Origin: Bacilli bacterium
GTDB taxonomy: Bacteria; Bacillota_I; Bacilli_A; RF39; UBA660
Assembly (NCBI GenBank): GCA_017553685.1
Contig: JAFZKH010000009.1
Span: forward strand, 1-36,944
DNA: 36,944 bases
Direction: 5' to 3'
In this document: in pieces, positions 25,511 through 33,868 of the stretch
Numbering within the stretch: position 1 is the first letter of the stretch
Layout: the number at the start of each line of letters is the position of its first letter
The notes under the pieces: generated by a model
Databases searched by the model: none
What the model was told of the DNA's origin: nothing
What the model saw: only the letters and a program-made list of their open reading frames with translations
Translations under genes and position numbers: made by a program

Positions 25511-26341
25511 CTATTCTTGTGATGATTCTTCAGTTGTTTCAACTGGAGTTTCTTCAGTAGTTTCTTCTACAGGAGCTTCTTCAGCAACTGGTTCTTCAAC
25601 AGTTGTTTCTTCAACTGGAGTTTCTTCAGTAGTAACTTCTTCAGTTACTTCAACTGGAGCTTCTTCTGTAGCAGTAGCATAAGTAACAAGTTCATCTAAT
25701 TCATTAACTTGTCCTTCATGCTTAATAGCAGATTTAATAATAACTAATGACTTTTTAGGACCTGGAACATTACCTTTAACAAGTATAATATTTTTGTCTA
25801 AATCAATTTCAATTACTTCTAAGTTTTGAACTGTAATTAATTTATAACCCATATGTCCTGGTAATTTCTTACCTTTTAAAACACGCATTGGTCTCATAGT
25901 ACCTAGTGATCCAACACCTCTATGGTATTGTGAACCATGTCCCATAGGACCTCTACTTTGATGATGGCGTTTAATAACACCTTGAAAACCTTTACCTTTA
26001 CTCATACCAGAAACGTCTACCATTTCTCCAACAGTAAAGATGTCAGCTTTAACTTCTCCACCTAATGTGTATGCGCTAACATCAGCATTTCTGATTTCTT
26101 TAATGAAGCGCTTAGGTGAAACATTTGCTTTCTTTAGATGACCAAGTTCAGCTTTAGATGTATTTTTTTCTTTAGCATCACAGTAAGCAAGTTGAACAGC
26201 ATTATAACCATCAGTTTCAACAGTTTTAATTTGTGAAACATAATTTGGTTCAACTGAGATTACTGTAACAGGAATTAATTTACCATTCTTAGCGAATACT
26301 TGAGTCATCCCGATCTTACGACCTAAGATTCCTTTTCTCAT
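25511..26341 (-). CDS. rplC: 50S ribosomal protein L3 with a long acidic repeat tail
   Basis: 276 residues; normal bacterial L3 is about 209. The core (1-210) is regular: [16 protein letters not shown], the central loop with [33 protein letters not shown] (about 115-147), and [16 protein letters not shown]. From about 212 a tail of roughly 65 residues follows, made almost entirely of Glu, Thr, Val, Pro and Ala with repeats such as EETPVEETT and EEAPVEE. It is strongly negative and surely disordered. DNA of the tail keeps near-identical copies of a 20-base unit, so it grew by internal duplication. SD GGAGG upstream. Confidence 0.97.
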   Translation of the reverse strand: MRKGILGRKIGMTQVFAKNGKLIPVTVISVEPNYVSQIKTVETDGYNAVQLAYCDAKEKNTSKAELGHLKKANVSPKRFIKEIRNADVSAYTLGGEVKADIFTVGEMVDVSGMSKGKGFQGVIKRHHQSRGPMGHGSQYHRGVGSLGTMRPMRVLKGKKLPGHMGYKLITVQNLEVIEIDLDKNIILVKGNVPGPKKSLVIIKSAIKHEGQVNELDELVTYATATEEAPVEVTEEVTTEETPVEETTVEEPVAEEAPVEETTEETPVETTEESSQE

Positions 26342-26368
26342 TTTTTCCTCCTATAAATCTTTAAATAA

Positions 26369-26671
26369 TTATTTAATACTTATATCAACACCACTTGGTA
26401 AATCCAAACGAGTAAGTGCCTCGATTGTGTCTTTACTTGGGTTATTGATGACAATTAATCTTTTGTGAGTTCTCATTTCAAATTGTTCACGAGAATCTTT
26501 GTATTTATGAACAGCTCTTAAGATTGTAACTTTTTCAATCTTAGTTGGTAGTGGAATTGGACCACTAACTTCTCCACCTGTTCTTTTAACAGTTTCTACA
26601 ATCTTAGCAGCAGCTTTATCAATAACTCTATGTTCATAAGCTTTAAGATTGATTTGGATTTTGTTTGCCAT
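26369..26671 (-). CDS. rpsJ: 30S ribosomal protein S10
   Basis: 100 residues from ATG 26671 with AAAGGAGG upstream, giving [21 protein letters not shown]; a longer in-frame reading to 26737 runs back through the leader. Conserved [44 protein letters not shown]10 belongs to the 30S head and, with NusB, to transcription antitermination. First gene of the 29-gene S10-spc-alpha transcription unit. Confidence 0.98.
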   Translation of the reverse strand: MANKIQINLKAYEHRVIDKAAAKIVETVKRTGGEVSGPIPLPTKIEKVTILRAVHKYKDSREQFEMRTHKRLIVINNPSKDTIEALTRLDLPSGVDISIK

Positions 26672-26807
26672 AAATAGCCTCCTTTCGCCTATATCTTGTA
26701 TAGACTTGCTCAATGCAAAAACCTGATAAATGGTCATTTTATGTTATTTTTAAATAACAACTTAACCCGGTGTATCAGCAACCTTGCACATCATAGCCAG
26801 TCACACA
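26672..26807 (-). promoter_or_regulatory. Structured 5' leader of the S10 operon
   Basis: About 135 nt between the predicted transcription start and rpsJ. The first 50 nt (ATGTGTGACTGG, GCAAGGTTGCTG, ATACACCGGG) are close to half G+C, far above the local average. A clear hairpin GTTATT-TAAA-AATAAC follows at about 26747-26762, then a small stem TTGC-ATTGA-GCAA. These features fit a conserved regulatory leader, probably for feedback by a ribosomal protein such as L4 (inference by analogy; I cannot verify a match to a known RNA family). Confidence 0.6.
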
Positions 26808-26813
26808 TAATTC

Positions 26814-26842
26814 ATTTTAACACTGTTTTTCCTTTATTTCAA
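26814..26842 (-). promoter_or_regulatory. Sigma-A promoter of the S10-spc-alpha operon
   Basis: On the minus strand TTGAAA (26837-26842), 17-base spacer, TGT-TAAAAT (-10 at 26814-26819). Good match to both hexamers plus extended -10. It sits directly after the terminator of the preceding gene, as expected for an independently and strongly expressed operon. Confidence 0.87.
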
Positions 26843-26859
26843 GCCTTTTTTTCACTTTT

Positions 26860-26896
26860 TTTCAAAAATAAAAATAAGCGAAATTACTCGCTTATT
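26860..26896 (-). terminator. Intrinsic terminator after the pseudopilin-like gene
   Basis: Minus strand AATAAGCGA-GTAATT-TCGCTTATT followed by TTTATTTTT. The nine-base stem includes the last codons of the gene and its stop (26884). Confidence 0.75.
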
Positions 26897-27690
26897 ATTA
26901 TTGGATCAACAATTGTACCTACACCTTTTTCATATGAAGCATCTTTATCTATTTCAACAACTAGTTTTAATGCAGCTTCTTCATCTGTTTCAGTTAATGC
27001 ATTAACTACTTCATAACCATTGGATGTATTAACAAAATACTTATAATTAGATTCTAAATATGTCTTATCATTTAAAATAGTATTATTATAATCACTTATA
27101 TTTAATAAAGTTACATTCTTAACATAAGAATAATACTTTCTATTCTTAAACATTTGAATATAAGCATCAATTTTATTCTTATTAACAACTTCTTCTTTAT
27201 CATTATTTATTATTAATAAGTTACCATCACTATTTACTTTCATTATTCTATATAGACCATTATTAAACATAATATAATTGTCTGCATTTTCCCCTACATA
27301 GAAATAACTATTATCTTTAGAAACAAAATTACTTGAACTTACTTCATTCATTAAATAATTATTAATACTTCTATTTTTAATATAAGCATCTGTTACTAAA
27401 CCAGCGTTTACAATAACATATACTCTAGAAGTTTTATCTAATTTACTATCTTCCTTAATAATAGAATTTACTAATAAATCATTCTTAGTAAATATAATAG
27501 TTCCATCTTCATAATTCTTTATATTATTTGTTACATATGTTTTAACGTCATCAAGAACAGTAGTAGCTTCCATTTCTGATAAAGAAGCTTTGTTTCTTAC
27601 ATTATCAAATATACTTGAAGAGAAAATGAAATATGCTAGTACAAATACAAGTACTACTAATATAACCCAATATATAAATTTTTTTTTCAT
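26884..27690 (-). CDS. Membrane-anchored pseudopilin-like surface protein
   Basis: 268 residues. A short Lys-rich start and one hydrophobic helix (about 5-25) lead into an amphipathic segment (SLSEMEATTVLDDVKTYVTNN), a layout like type IV pilin/pseudopilin N-termini but without a clear prepilin peptidase site. The outer part has ENADNYIMFNNGLYRIMKVNSDGNLLII (about 134-161), which resembles the W/YRI-x-K/R-xN-xDG module found in many surface proteins of Bacilli and Clostridia, and ends in GTIVDPIII, also typical of these. No enzyme motif. It follows the WG-repeat gene by 11 bases and shares its promoter. Confidence 0.65.
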   Translation of the reverse strand: MKKKFIYWVILVVLVFVLAYFIFSSSIFDNVRNKASLSEMEATTVLDDVKTYVTNNIKNYEDGTIIFTKNDLLVNSIIKEDSKLDKTSRVYVIVNAGLVTDAYIKNRSINNYLMNEVSSSNFVSKDNSYFYVGENADNYIMFNNGLYRIMKVNSDGNLLIINNDKEEVVNKNKIDAYIQMFKNRKYYSYVKNVTLLNISDYNNTILNDKTYLESNYKYFVNTSNGYEVVNALTETDEEAALKLVVEIDKDASYEKGVGTIVDPIIISE

Positions 27691-27701
27691 GAAACCACCC
27701 T

Positions 27702-29753
27702 CTATTTAGCAGAATAAATAAGTTTGCTATTATAATTATAGTATTTATTATTAACAATTACATAATTATCTTTAATTTGAATATCACTATCATTATCTAT
27801 ATTTATTTCTTTTTTATTAACTAAATTTAGTAATACTGGTTCACTACCATAGTAAACCTTAACAAACGGATATTTATTATCAACAATCTCATATGAATTA
27901 TAAGTAGCAGGTATATATTCTTTATTCTTATTAGTTATAAAACCTACTTTATTATTATCTGATCTAAATGCAAATAACTCTAATTCATAATTATTCTTTA
28001 ATGTTTTATATAATTCTTTATCTAATTGTTCTATACTTACATAACTAAGCGAAACTACTTCATTTGCTTTAGTATCTAGAATACCATATTTTTCGTTATT
28101 TGCAACTACTGCATAACCATTTTCTTCAAAATTATCTGCTACATCATAAGATTTATCACTAATAGTTTTTCCTTTAGTATTTACATAGTTATATTTATCT
28201 TCATAAACTATAACTTTAAGCATTCCTTTATAGAATAACTTGTCCACAGGATTAATTGAAGAAAACGATCCAATCTTACCAGTATAATCAATAATATTAT
28301 ATACATCTGTATTTAGATTAAAATCATGTGTCTTTTCTAAAACAATTCCATCATGGTAATAGTATTCATTATTATCATTATTATTAATTATTTCTCCATT
28401 AGTTAAATTAATATAATCTACTTTAGAATTGTTTTTAATACATAATGCAATATTAGAATTATAATCATCTATTCTTATAACTTTATATAAATTAGTAGTA
28501 AATTTAACTTCATCGTCTTCTATATATATATAAGTATTATTTTCTTTTTCTGGATCCTTAATAGAGAATATATTATTATCTAATACCCCTATTTCATTCA
28601 TAGTAAACTTATATACAGTTTTACCTGTATCTATATTAAGAATAGATGTAGATTCATTAACTTTAATTCTTGCATATTTATTTTTAGATTTAGAATTTGA
28701 TACCTCTAGAATAATATTTTTATCATCTACTTCATCTAATTCATATGCATATATTTCTTTACCGGCACTATTTAGTACTCCTACTGTAGCATCTCTTCTA
28801 AATGTAAATATACCATTATTAATATATGATATATTATCATATTTAAATTTAGTTATATTATCTAAATCTTTATTAAGTAAAGCTTGTTTTAAACCGTCAT
28901 TAGTTATTTTAGATGCAATATACTTTCCATCATATAAACCAATATATGTATAATTTCCACATGGTACTTCAAAACCACCTTTACCATTTAAAACACAGTA
29001 TAAATTATTATCATTTTTAACAATAGCAAATCCATTATAGAATTCAGTTCCTGATAAGTATTTAGATTTAACTACTATAGTACCATCACTATCCATATAT
29101 CCAACTTTGTTATATTCAGTTATTTTAATTAAATTAACTGTTTTAGCAGATGATGATGATATAAATAAATATATACCTAGAATAACTGCAAATAAGAATG
29201 CAATAACTGGTAGTAATATAGATTTATGTTTTAATGAAAATACATTCTTACCAAATACACTCTTCTTATCTTTTTGAACCATATCTTTTGTATTAGATAC
29301 AGCATCTACCTTAACATCTGAATTATCAAATGATACATTTTGATAAGCAGGATTATTCTTAATTCTGTCATCAATAATCATGTTACTATTTTCAGATAAT
29401 GATAAACCAGGTCCTACTCTATCTTCAACTTGATTATCAGATACTTTTTTATTATAAATAGGATTATTAGTTATTCTTTCATCTATTATAGGACCTGTAA
29501 TAACAGGTTTAACTTCTTCTTTAGGTTCTTCCACAGGAGTTTCAACTATAGGTTCTGTAGGAACTTCAGGTATAACCTCTTCAGGTTTTTCTTCTACTAC
29601 TGGTTTTTCTTCTTCAGTAGTTATTTCTTCAAAAGGCATTTCAATAGGAGCTGATTCTGATTTTGTTTCTTCTGTAACAATATCAGTTTCCTCAGTAAAA
29701 GGCATTTCTATGGCGTCATTCTCTACAGATTTAATTTTAGCGTTATCATCCAT
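27702..29753 (-). CDS. WG-repeat membrane protein with acidic Pro-rich cytoplasmic region
   Basis: 683 residues. The N-terminal 170 residues are cytoplasmic, rich in Glu, Pro and Thr, and contain duplicated short motifs: IEMPF-T/E-E (15-21 and 37-43) and IIDERITNNPIY versus IIDDRIKNNPAY (89-100 and 127-137). One TM helix at about 179-200. The outer 480 residues contain WG-type beta repeats such as KVGYMDSDGTIVVKSKYLSG, KYNYVNTKGKTISDKSYD and KYGILDTKANEVVSLSY. No enzyme motif is seen. WG-repeat proteins are usually extracellular binding or sensing domains. A signalling role linking outside repeats to cytoplasmic motifs is inference. Strong SD GGAGGG. Confidence 0.78.
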   Translation of the reverse strand: MDDNAKIKSVENDAIEMPFTEETDIVTEETKSESAPIEMPFEEITTEEEKPVVEEKPEEVIPEVPTEPIVETPVEEPKEEVKPVITGPIIDERITNNPIYNKKVSDNQVEDRVGPGLSLSENSNMIIDDRIKNNPAYQNVSFDNSDVKVDAVSNTKDMVQKDKKSVFGKNVFSLKHKSILLPVIAFLFAVILGIYLFISSSSAKTVNLIKITEYNKVGYMDSDGTIVVKSKYLSGTEFYNGFAIVKNDNNLYCVLNGKGGFEVPCGNYTYIGLYDGKYIASKITNDGLKQALLNKDLDNITKFKYDNISYINNGIFTFRRDATVGVLNSAGKEIYAYELDEVDDKNIILEVSNSKSKNKYARIKVNESTSILNIDTGKTVYKFTMNEIGVLDNNIFSIKDPEKENNTYIYIEDDEVKFTTNLYKVIRIDDYNSNIALCIKNNSKVDYINLTNGEIINNNDNNEYYYHDGIVLEKTHDFNLNTDVYNIIDYTGKIGSFSSINPVDKLFYKGMLKVIVYEDKYNYVNTKGKTISDKSYDVADNFEENGYAVVANNEKYGILDTKANEVVSLSYVSIEQLDKELYKTLKNNYELELFAFRSDNNKVGFITNKNKEYIPATYNSYEIVDNKYPFVKVYYGSEPVLLNLVNKKEINIDNDSDIQIKDNYVIVNNKYYNYNSKLIYSAK

Positions 29754-29781
29754 AAAAATCCCTCCTATTCTTACATATACT

Positions 29782-29790
29782 ATAATATCA
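29782..29790 (-). promoter_or_regulatory. Likely extended -10 of the WG-repeat operon
   Basis: TGA-TATTAT on the minus strand (-10 at 29782-29787), downstream of the ftsK terminator. The -35 at 17 bases (TTTTTA) is weak. Other -10-like hexamers lie nearby, so exact position is uncertain. Confidence 0.45.
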
Positions 29791-29801
29791 TATTTTTTGT
29801 A

Positions 29802-29830
29802 AAATAAAAAGATGTATTTCTACATCTTTT
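29802..29830 (-). terminator. Intrinsic terminator after ftsK
   Basis: Minus strand AAAAGATGTA-GAAA-TACATCTTTT followed by a T-rich tract; ten-base stem with a GNRA-type GAAA loop. It overlaps the ftsK stop codon. Confidence 0.85.
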
Positions 29831-32048
29831 ATTCTTCATCTAATTCTACTAAGACTTCTCTAGGTTTAGATCCTTGACCAGGTCCTACTATTCCTCTTTC
29901 TTCCATCTTATCAATAAGATTAGCTGCTCTATTATAACCAATTTTAAATCTTCTTTGAAGAAGTGATGCTGATGCTTTTTTAGTCTTACAGACGAACTCA
30001 ACAGCATCATTATATAAAGGGTCATCATTATCTACATCATTTTTGTTTGATGATGCACTTTCTGATACTTTATCTAAATTGAATTTTTCATCATATACTG
30101 CAGAATGACCATCACAACAATAATTTACTAATCTTTCTACTTCTTTATCATCTATAAATGCACCTTGAATTCTTTGTGGAACACTTTCACCCATTGGTAA
30201 AAATAACATATCCCCTTTACCAAGTAATTTTTCTGCACCACCCATATCTAGGATAGTTCTTGAATCTATTTGAGAAGATACCGCAAATGATATTCTAGAC
30301 GGAATATTAGCTTTAACTAAACCTGTAATAACATCTGTTGAAGGTCTTTGAGTAGCTACTATTAAGTGAATACCAGCTGCTCTAGCCATTTGAGTAATTC
30401 TAACTATTGAATCTTCTACTTCTTTTTTAGCAACAACCATAAGATCTGCTAACTCATCTATTATTACAACTATATATGGAAGTAATGGATATTTAGATTC
30501 ATCTGCCATTTTTTTATTTTTGTTTTCAAGCATAGCATTATATGCTTCTATGTTTCTTACTTTAGCATCTTCAAATTTTCTATATCTTTCTTCCATTTCT
30601 TCAACTATTTTTTGAAGTGCAGCCGACGCTTTTCTTGGATCAGTTACAACTGGCATAAGTAAATGAGGAAGACCATTATATCCAGAAAATTCTACTTTCT
30701 TTGGATCTATCATTACCATTTTAACTTCATCTGGTTTAGCTCTCATAAGTATTGAACCAATAATACAGTTTACACATACTGATTTACCAGAACCAGTAGC
30801 ACCTGCTACTAATAAGTGAGGAGTTTTATTAATCTCACAATATCTTGGAGTACCCATAATATCTTTACCTAAGGCTACTACTAATTTATTACTATCCTTT
30901 TCATGAGGAAATGAATCAATGATTTCTCTAAATGGTACTGCAGAATTAACTTTATTTGGTATTTCTATACCAACAGTACTCTTTCCTGGAATTGGAGCTT
31001 CAATTCTAACATCTTTTGCAGCCATAGCTAATGCTATTTCAGATGATAAACCTTTTACTTTATTCATCTTAGTTCCAGATTTAATTTCTAATTCATATTG
31101 AGTTACAGATGGTCCTACATGAACTTCTCTTACCTTTGCTATTACCTCGAATTCTCTAAGTACTTTTTCTAGTTGAGGAATATTTTTCTTAATTTCTATT
31201 TCATTTTCTTTTGCTTTATCTTTTGCTGACTTAATAGGATTTAAAACCTTATCAATATTATGATAAATTGGTGGTTCATAATTCTTATATAATTGTGTAT
31301 TAACAGTTGGAGTATAAACTTTATTTTCTACTTCACCCTTCTTATCATTACTATTAGTTAAAGATATTTTAACTTTTGATGCCTCTAAATCATCAATTTC
31401 TCCTTCTTGATATCCATCATCATCTTCTTCATCATCACCATCTGGTATACCATTACCATCTTTATCTTTACTACCAAATTTTTCTTTTATTGTATAAATT
31501 ATATCTGATATAGAAATATCTGTTATTAAAATAGCTCCTATAAAGATAATAATACATATAACTATAATAGAACCTATATGTCCACAGTATTTATTAAATA
31601 AAGCAGAGAATAATGTTCCAATCATTCCTCCACCAGAAAAAGCAGTTTCCTCTGTCATAGCTATTTTAAATGTTTCCCAAGCACTAATTAATTCTTCTTT
31701 AATAGTTAACTTTTCTGTTAAATGTTCTAAATTAAAGAAAGCTAGTACCCCAATAGAAACTAAATATATACCACATTTAGTAAATGTAAATACCTTTGGA
31801 AACTTATTCTTTATAAATATATATCCACCTAAAAGAATTAGTACTACTAGAGGAACATAATAAAATGATCCTGCTATAAGCATACCAAATCCTTTACAAA
31901 ACTTACCTACTATATTTGCTCTATAACCTAATAAACCAAATACACCAATAGCCATAAATAAGAAACCTAATACATAAAACATTAGATTACTATTTTTTCT
32001 ATGTCTTCTTCTATGTGTAACTTTTCTAGGTCTTCCTCTCTTTGCCAT
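29829..32048 (-). CDS. ftsK: DNA translocase FtsK/SpoIIIE
   Basis: About 739 residues from ATG 32048 (SD GAGGTG; an in-frame ATG at 32063 precedes it and is less likely). Pumps DNA during chromosome segregation and septation. N-terminal four-TM membrane domain (about 20-180); an acidic linker with KDKDGNGIPDGDDEEDDD (about 195-212); alpha domain; RecA-like motor with Walker A GATGSGKS (416-423) and Walker B VVIIDELADLMV; C-terminal winged-helix gamma domain (about 670-735) for sequence-guided direction, ending PREVLVELDEE. Stands alone between two terminators. Confidence 0.97.
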   Translation of the reverse strand: MAKRGRPRKVTHRRRHRKNSNLMFYVLGFLFMAIGVFGLLGYRANIVGKFCKGFGMLIAGSFYYVPLVVLILLGGYIFIKNKFPKVFTFTKCGIYLVSIGVLAFFNLEHLTEKLTIKEELISAWETFKIAMTEETAFSGGGMIGTLFSALFNKYCGHIGSIIVICIIIFIGAILITDISISDIIYTIKEKFGSKDKDGNGIPDGDDEEDDDGYQEGEIDDLEASKVKISLTNSNDKKGEVENKVYTPTVNTQLYKNYEPPIYHNIDKVLNPIKSAKDKAKENEIEIKKNIPQLEKVLREFEVIAKVREVHVGPSVTQYELEIKSGTKMNKVKGLSSEIALAMAAKDVRIEAPIPGKSTVGIEIPNKVNSAVPFREIIDSFPHEKDSNKLVVALGKDIMGTPRYCEINKTPHLLVAGATGSGKSVCVNCIIGSILMRAKPDEVKMVMIDPKKVEFSGYNGLPHLLMPVVTDPRKASAALQKIVEEMEERYRKFEDAKVRNIEAYNAMLENKNKKMADESKYPLLPYIVVIIDELADLMVVAKKEVEDSIVRITQMARAAGIHLIVATQRPSTDVITGLVKANIPSRISFAVSSQIDSRTILDMGGAEKLLGKGDMLFLPMGESVPQRIQGAFIDDKEVERLVNYCCDGHSAVYDEKFNLDKVSESASSNKNDVDNDDPLYNDAVEFVCKTKKASASLLQRRFKIGYNRAANLIDKMEERGIVGPGQGSKPREVLVELDEE

Positions 32049-32073
32049 ATAAGCACCTCGCATTATTACCTTT

Positions 32074-32082
32074 ATTATAACA
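32074..32082 (-). promoter_or_regulatory. Extended -10 promoter of ftsK
   Basis: TGT-TATAAT on the minus strand (TATAAT at 32074-32079), directly after the T-tract of the RNase J terminator. A weak -35 (TGCAAA) lies within the terminator loop and stem at 17 bases. The leader is about 20 nt. Confidence 0.6.
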
Positions 32083-32083
32083 T

Positions 32084-32108
32084 AAAAAAAGATGCTTTTG
32101 CATCTTCT
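32084..32108 (-). terminator. Intrinsic terminator after the RNase J gene
   Basis: Minus strand AAGATGC-AAAA-GCATCTT with seven T following. It lies a few bases past the stop codon at 32115. Confidence 0.85.
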
Positions 32109-32114
32109 TTTACA

Positions 32115-33761
32115 TTATATTTCATTTATTAATGTAATAACCATTGGTTTACATTCAGTTTCATTATAGAAGAATGTTCCAAGAACATCTCTTAAATCAG
32201 TTTTAATCTTACTATAATCTACATAATTATTAGATATATTCTTATTAATTATTTCAGATGACATATCTTTTATTTGATTAATAAAATCAATATTATCTTT
32301 TACATAAATAAATCCTCTAGTTAATATTTCTGGTCCTGCTAAAACTTTTCTTGTTTTCTTATCAAGTGTAGCACATACTATAACAATACCATTTTCACTA
32401 AGCATTTCTCTATCTTTTAAAACAAGCTCTCCAATATCTTTAGTAGAATTACCATCTATTAATAACTCATTTATAGATACTTTTTCTGTTTCATCAGTTA
32501 AATTACCATTTTCAAATATAGCTACATAACCATTTTGTTTTAAAATAATATTTTCTCTTGGAATATCCATACTAAATGCAATATCTGCATTAGAAACCAT
32601 ATGTCTATATTCACCTGCTACTGGAAAATAATATTTTGGATTCATTAAATTAATCATTAATTTAATATCTTCAATTGATGCATGATTAAGTAAATGCTCT
32701 TTTGGTGATAGATATACTACTTTTGAACCAAGTTTTGCTATTTCATCACATAGTTTAATAGCTATTCTTTCGTTATTAACAGACACTGGATCTAAATAAA
32801 ATACTGTATCTGTAGGTAATATTTTAATATATTTATCATAACCATTTACTATTCTTTCTAAGTTTACAAATGGTTTTTCATTTTCATTAGATATAAGTAT
32901 TACAGCATCTTTATCAGATATGTTATTAAGTGTTCCTATTCTATCTTTATTAAATGTTACATATCCATTATCAATTACATAATTAATTAATTGTTGTAAT
33001 CTTTTACCCATTATAACTACTCTTCTTTGAGTAGATTCTATTTCTGTTAATAATTCTTGAATTCTACTTATATGTGCAGAAAATACTGTTACTATAATTC
33101 TACCTTCATTATGATTAAGTACATCTCTTACAGTATCAGACATTCTATTCTTTGGTACTGTATATCCAGGTCTATCTGCATATACAGATTCATTTAATAA
33201 ACAAAGTACTCCTTGTTTACCAATATAAGCAAGTTTACCAATATCTGTTCTATAATTACCTTGTAAACTTGAATCAAATACATAGTTACCTGTATAAACA
33301 ATAGCACCATCTTCAGTATTTAAAACATAACCAACATTATCTGGAATTGAGTGAGTTAAACTAACTGGAAATACACTATTCTTTCCAAAGTTAATTACTT
33401 TATGAGGTTCTATTTCATGTAAGTTATTAAACTTAATGTCTGCATCCTCTAATTCTCTTCTTATAATGTCACATGTGAATTTGCATGAATAAACATCAAT
33501 ATCTTTTACTTCAGTAATTATATCTACTAAAGCTCCCATATTTTCATCATGACCATGTGTAATAAAGATACCTTTAATATTCTTTTTGTTTTGTTTAATA
33601 AAATCATAATCTGGAATAATATAGTCTACTCCAAGCATCTTTTCATTAGCATATTTTAAACCCGCATCAAATATAAATATATCGTTGTTAACATCTACAA
33701 CATACATATTTTTCCCGTTTTCATTTAGTCCTCCGAGACTAAATATTTTAATTTTGCTCAT
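32115..33761 (-). CDS. rnjB: RNase J2-like metallo-beta-lactamase/beta-CASP protein with substituted active site
   Basis: 548 residues, normal length and architecture for RNase J: beta-lactamase part, beta-CASP insertion and C-terminal domain (DGNSTKDIGELVLKDREML... GPEILTRGFIYV). RNase J1 is a 5'-exonuclease/endonuclease in mRNA decay. Here the metal-binding motif HxHxDH reads HGHDEN (69-74). The GDFKFD-type Asp is Asn159 (TGNY), the beta-CASP segment before HVSGH is altered (NHASIED), and the final His ligand of HGEYR is Ala382 (VAGEYR). His69, His71 and His137 remain. This pattern resembles but exceeds RNase J2, the poorly active partner of J1. Probably a structural subunit. Good SD and own promoter. 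Confidence 0.88.
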   Translation of the reverse strand: MSKIKIFSLGGLNENGKNMYVVDVNNDIFIFDAGLKYANEKMLGVDYIIPDYDFIKQNKKNIKGIFITHGHDENMGALVDIITEVKDIDVYSCKFTCDIIRRELEDADIKFNNLHEIEPHKVINFGKNSVFPVSLTHSIPDNVGYVLNTEDGAIVYTGNYVFDSSLQGNYRTDIGKLAYIGKQGVLCLLNESVYADRPGYTVPKNRMSDTVRDVLNHNEGRIIVTVFSAHISRIQELLTEIESTQRRVVIMGKRLQQLINYVIDNGYVTFNKDRIGTLNNISDKDAVILISNENEKPFVNLERIVNGYDKYIKILPTDTVFYLDPVSVNNERIAIKLCDEIAKLGSKVVYLSPKEHLLNHASIEDIKLMINLMNPKYYFPVAGEYRHMVSNADIAFSMDIPRENIILKQNGYVAIFENGNLTDETEKVSINELLIDGNSTKDIGELVLKDREMLSENGIVIVCATLDKKTRKVLAGPEILTRGFIYVKDNIDFINQIKDMSSEIINKNISNNYVDYSKIKTDLRDVLGTFFYNETECKPMVITLINEI

Positions 33762-33805
33762 TTTTTCTCCTTTCTTAAAAATTTAAATAGAAACACGCAT
33801 AAGTA

Positions 33806-33834
33806 ATTATATCAAATTATTTTAAATTTTTAAA
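33806..33834 (-). promoter_or_regulatory. Sigma-A promoter of the RNase J gene
   Basis: On the minus strand TTTAAA (33829-33834), 17-base spacer, TGA-TATAAT (-10 at 33806-33811). Perfect -10 with TG extension, moderate -35. The leader is about 35-40 nt with AAGGAG before the ATG. Confidence 0.72.
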
Positions 33835-33841
33835 GTTTTTA

Positions 33842-33868
33842 CTAAAAAAACTAACTAGTATTAGTTTT
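33842..33868 (-). terminator. Terminator after the hybrid histidine kinase gene
   Basis: Minus strand AAACTAA-TACTAG-TTAGTTT followed by T-run. Seven-base AT-rich stem that includes the stop codon. Confidence 0.6.

Noticed and set aside
25511-25710. Repeat in the rplC tail as a CRISPR-like or mobile repeat
   Set aside because: Units are in frame, coding, and adjacent without spacers; simple tandem expansion explains them.
26672-26737. In-frame 22-codon extension of rpsJ ([11 protein letters not shown]...)
   Set aside because: It runs through the leader RNA, contains the rpsJ SD, lacks an SD of its own, and would give a non-standard S10 N-terminus.
29430-29654. Plus-strand reading frame rich in Arg, Phe and Asn
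   Set aside because: It is the reverse of the acidic repeat-rich N-terminus of the WG protein; no SD and low-complexity product.
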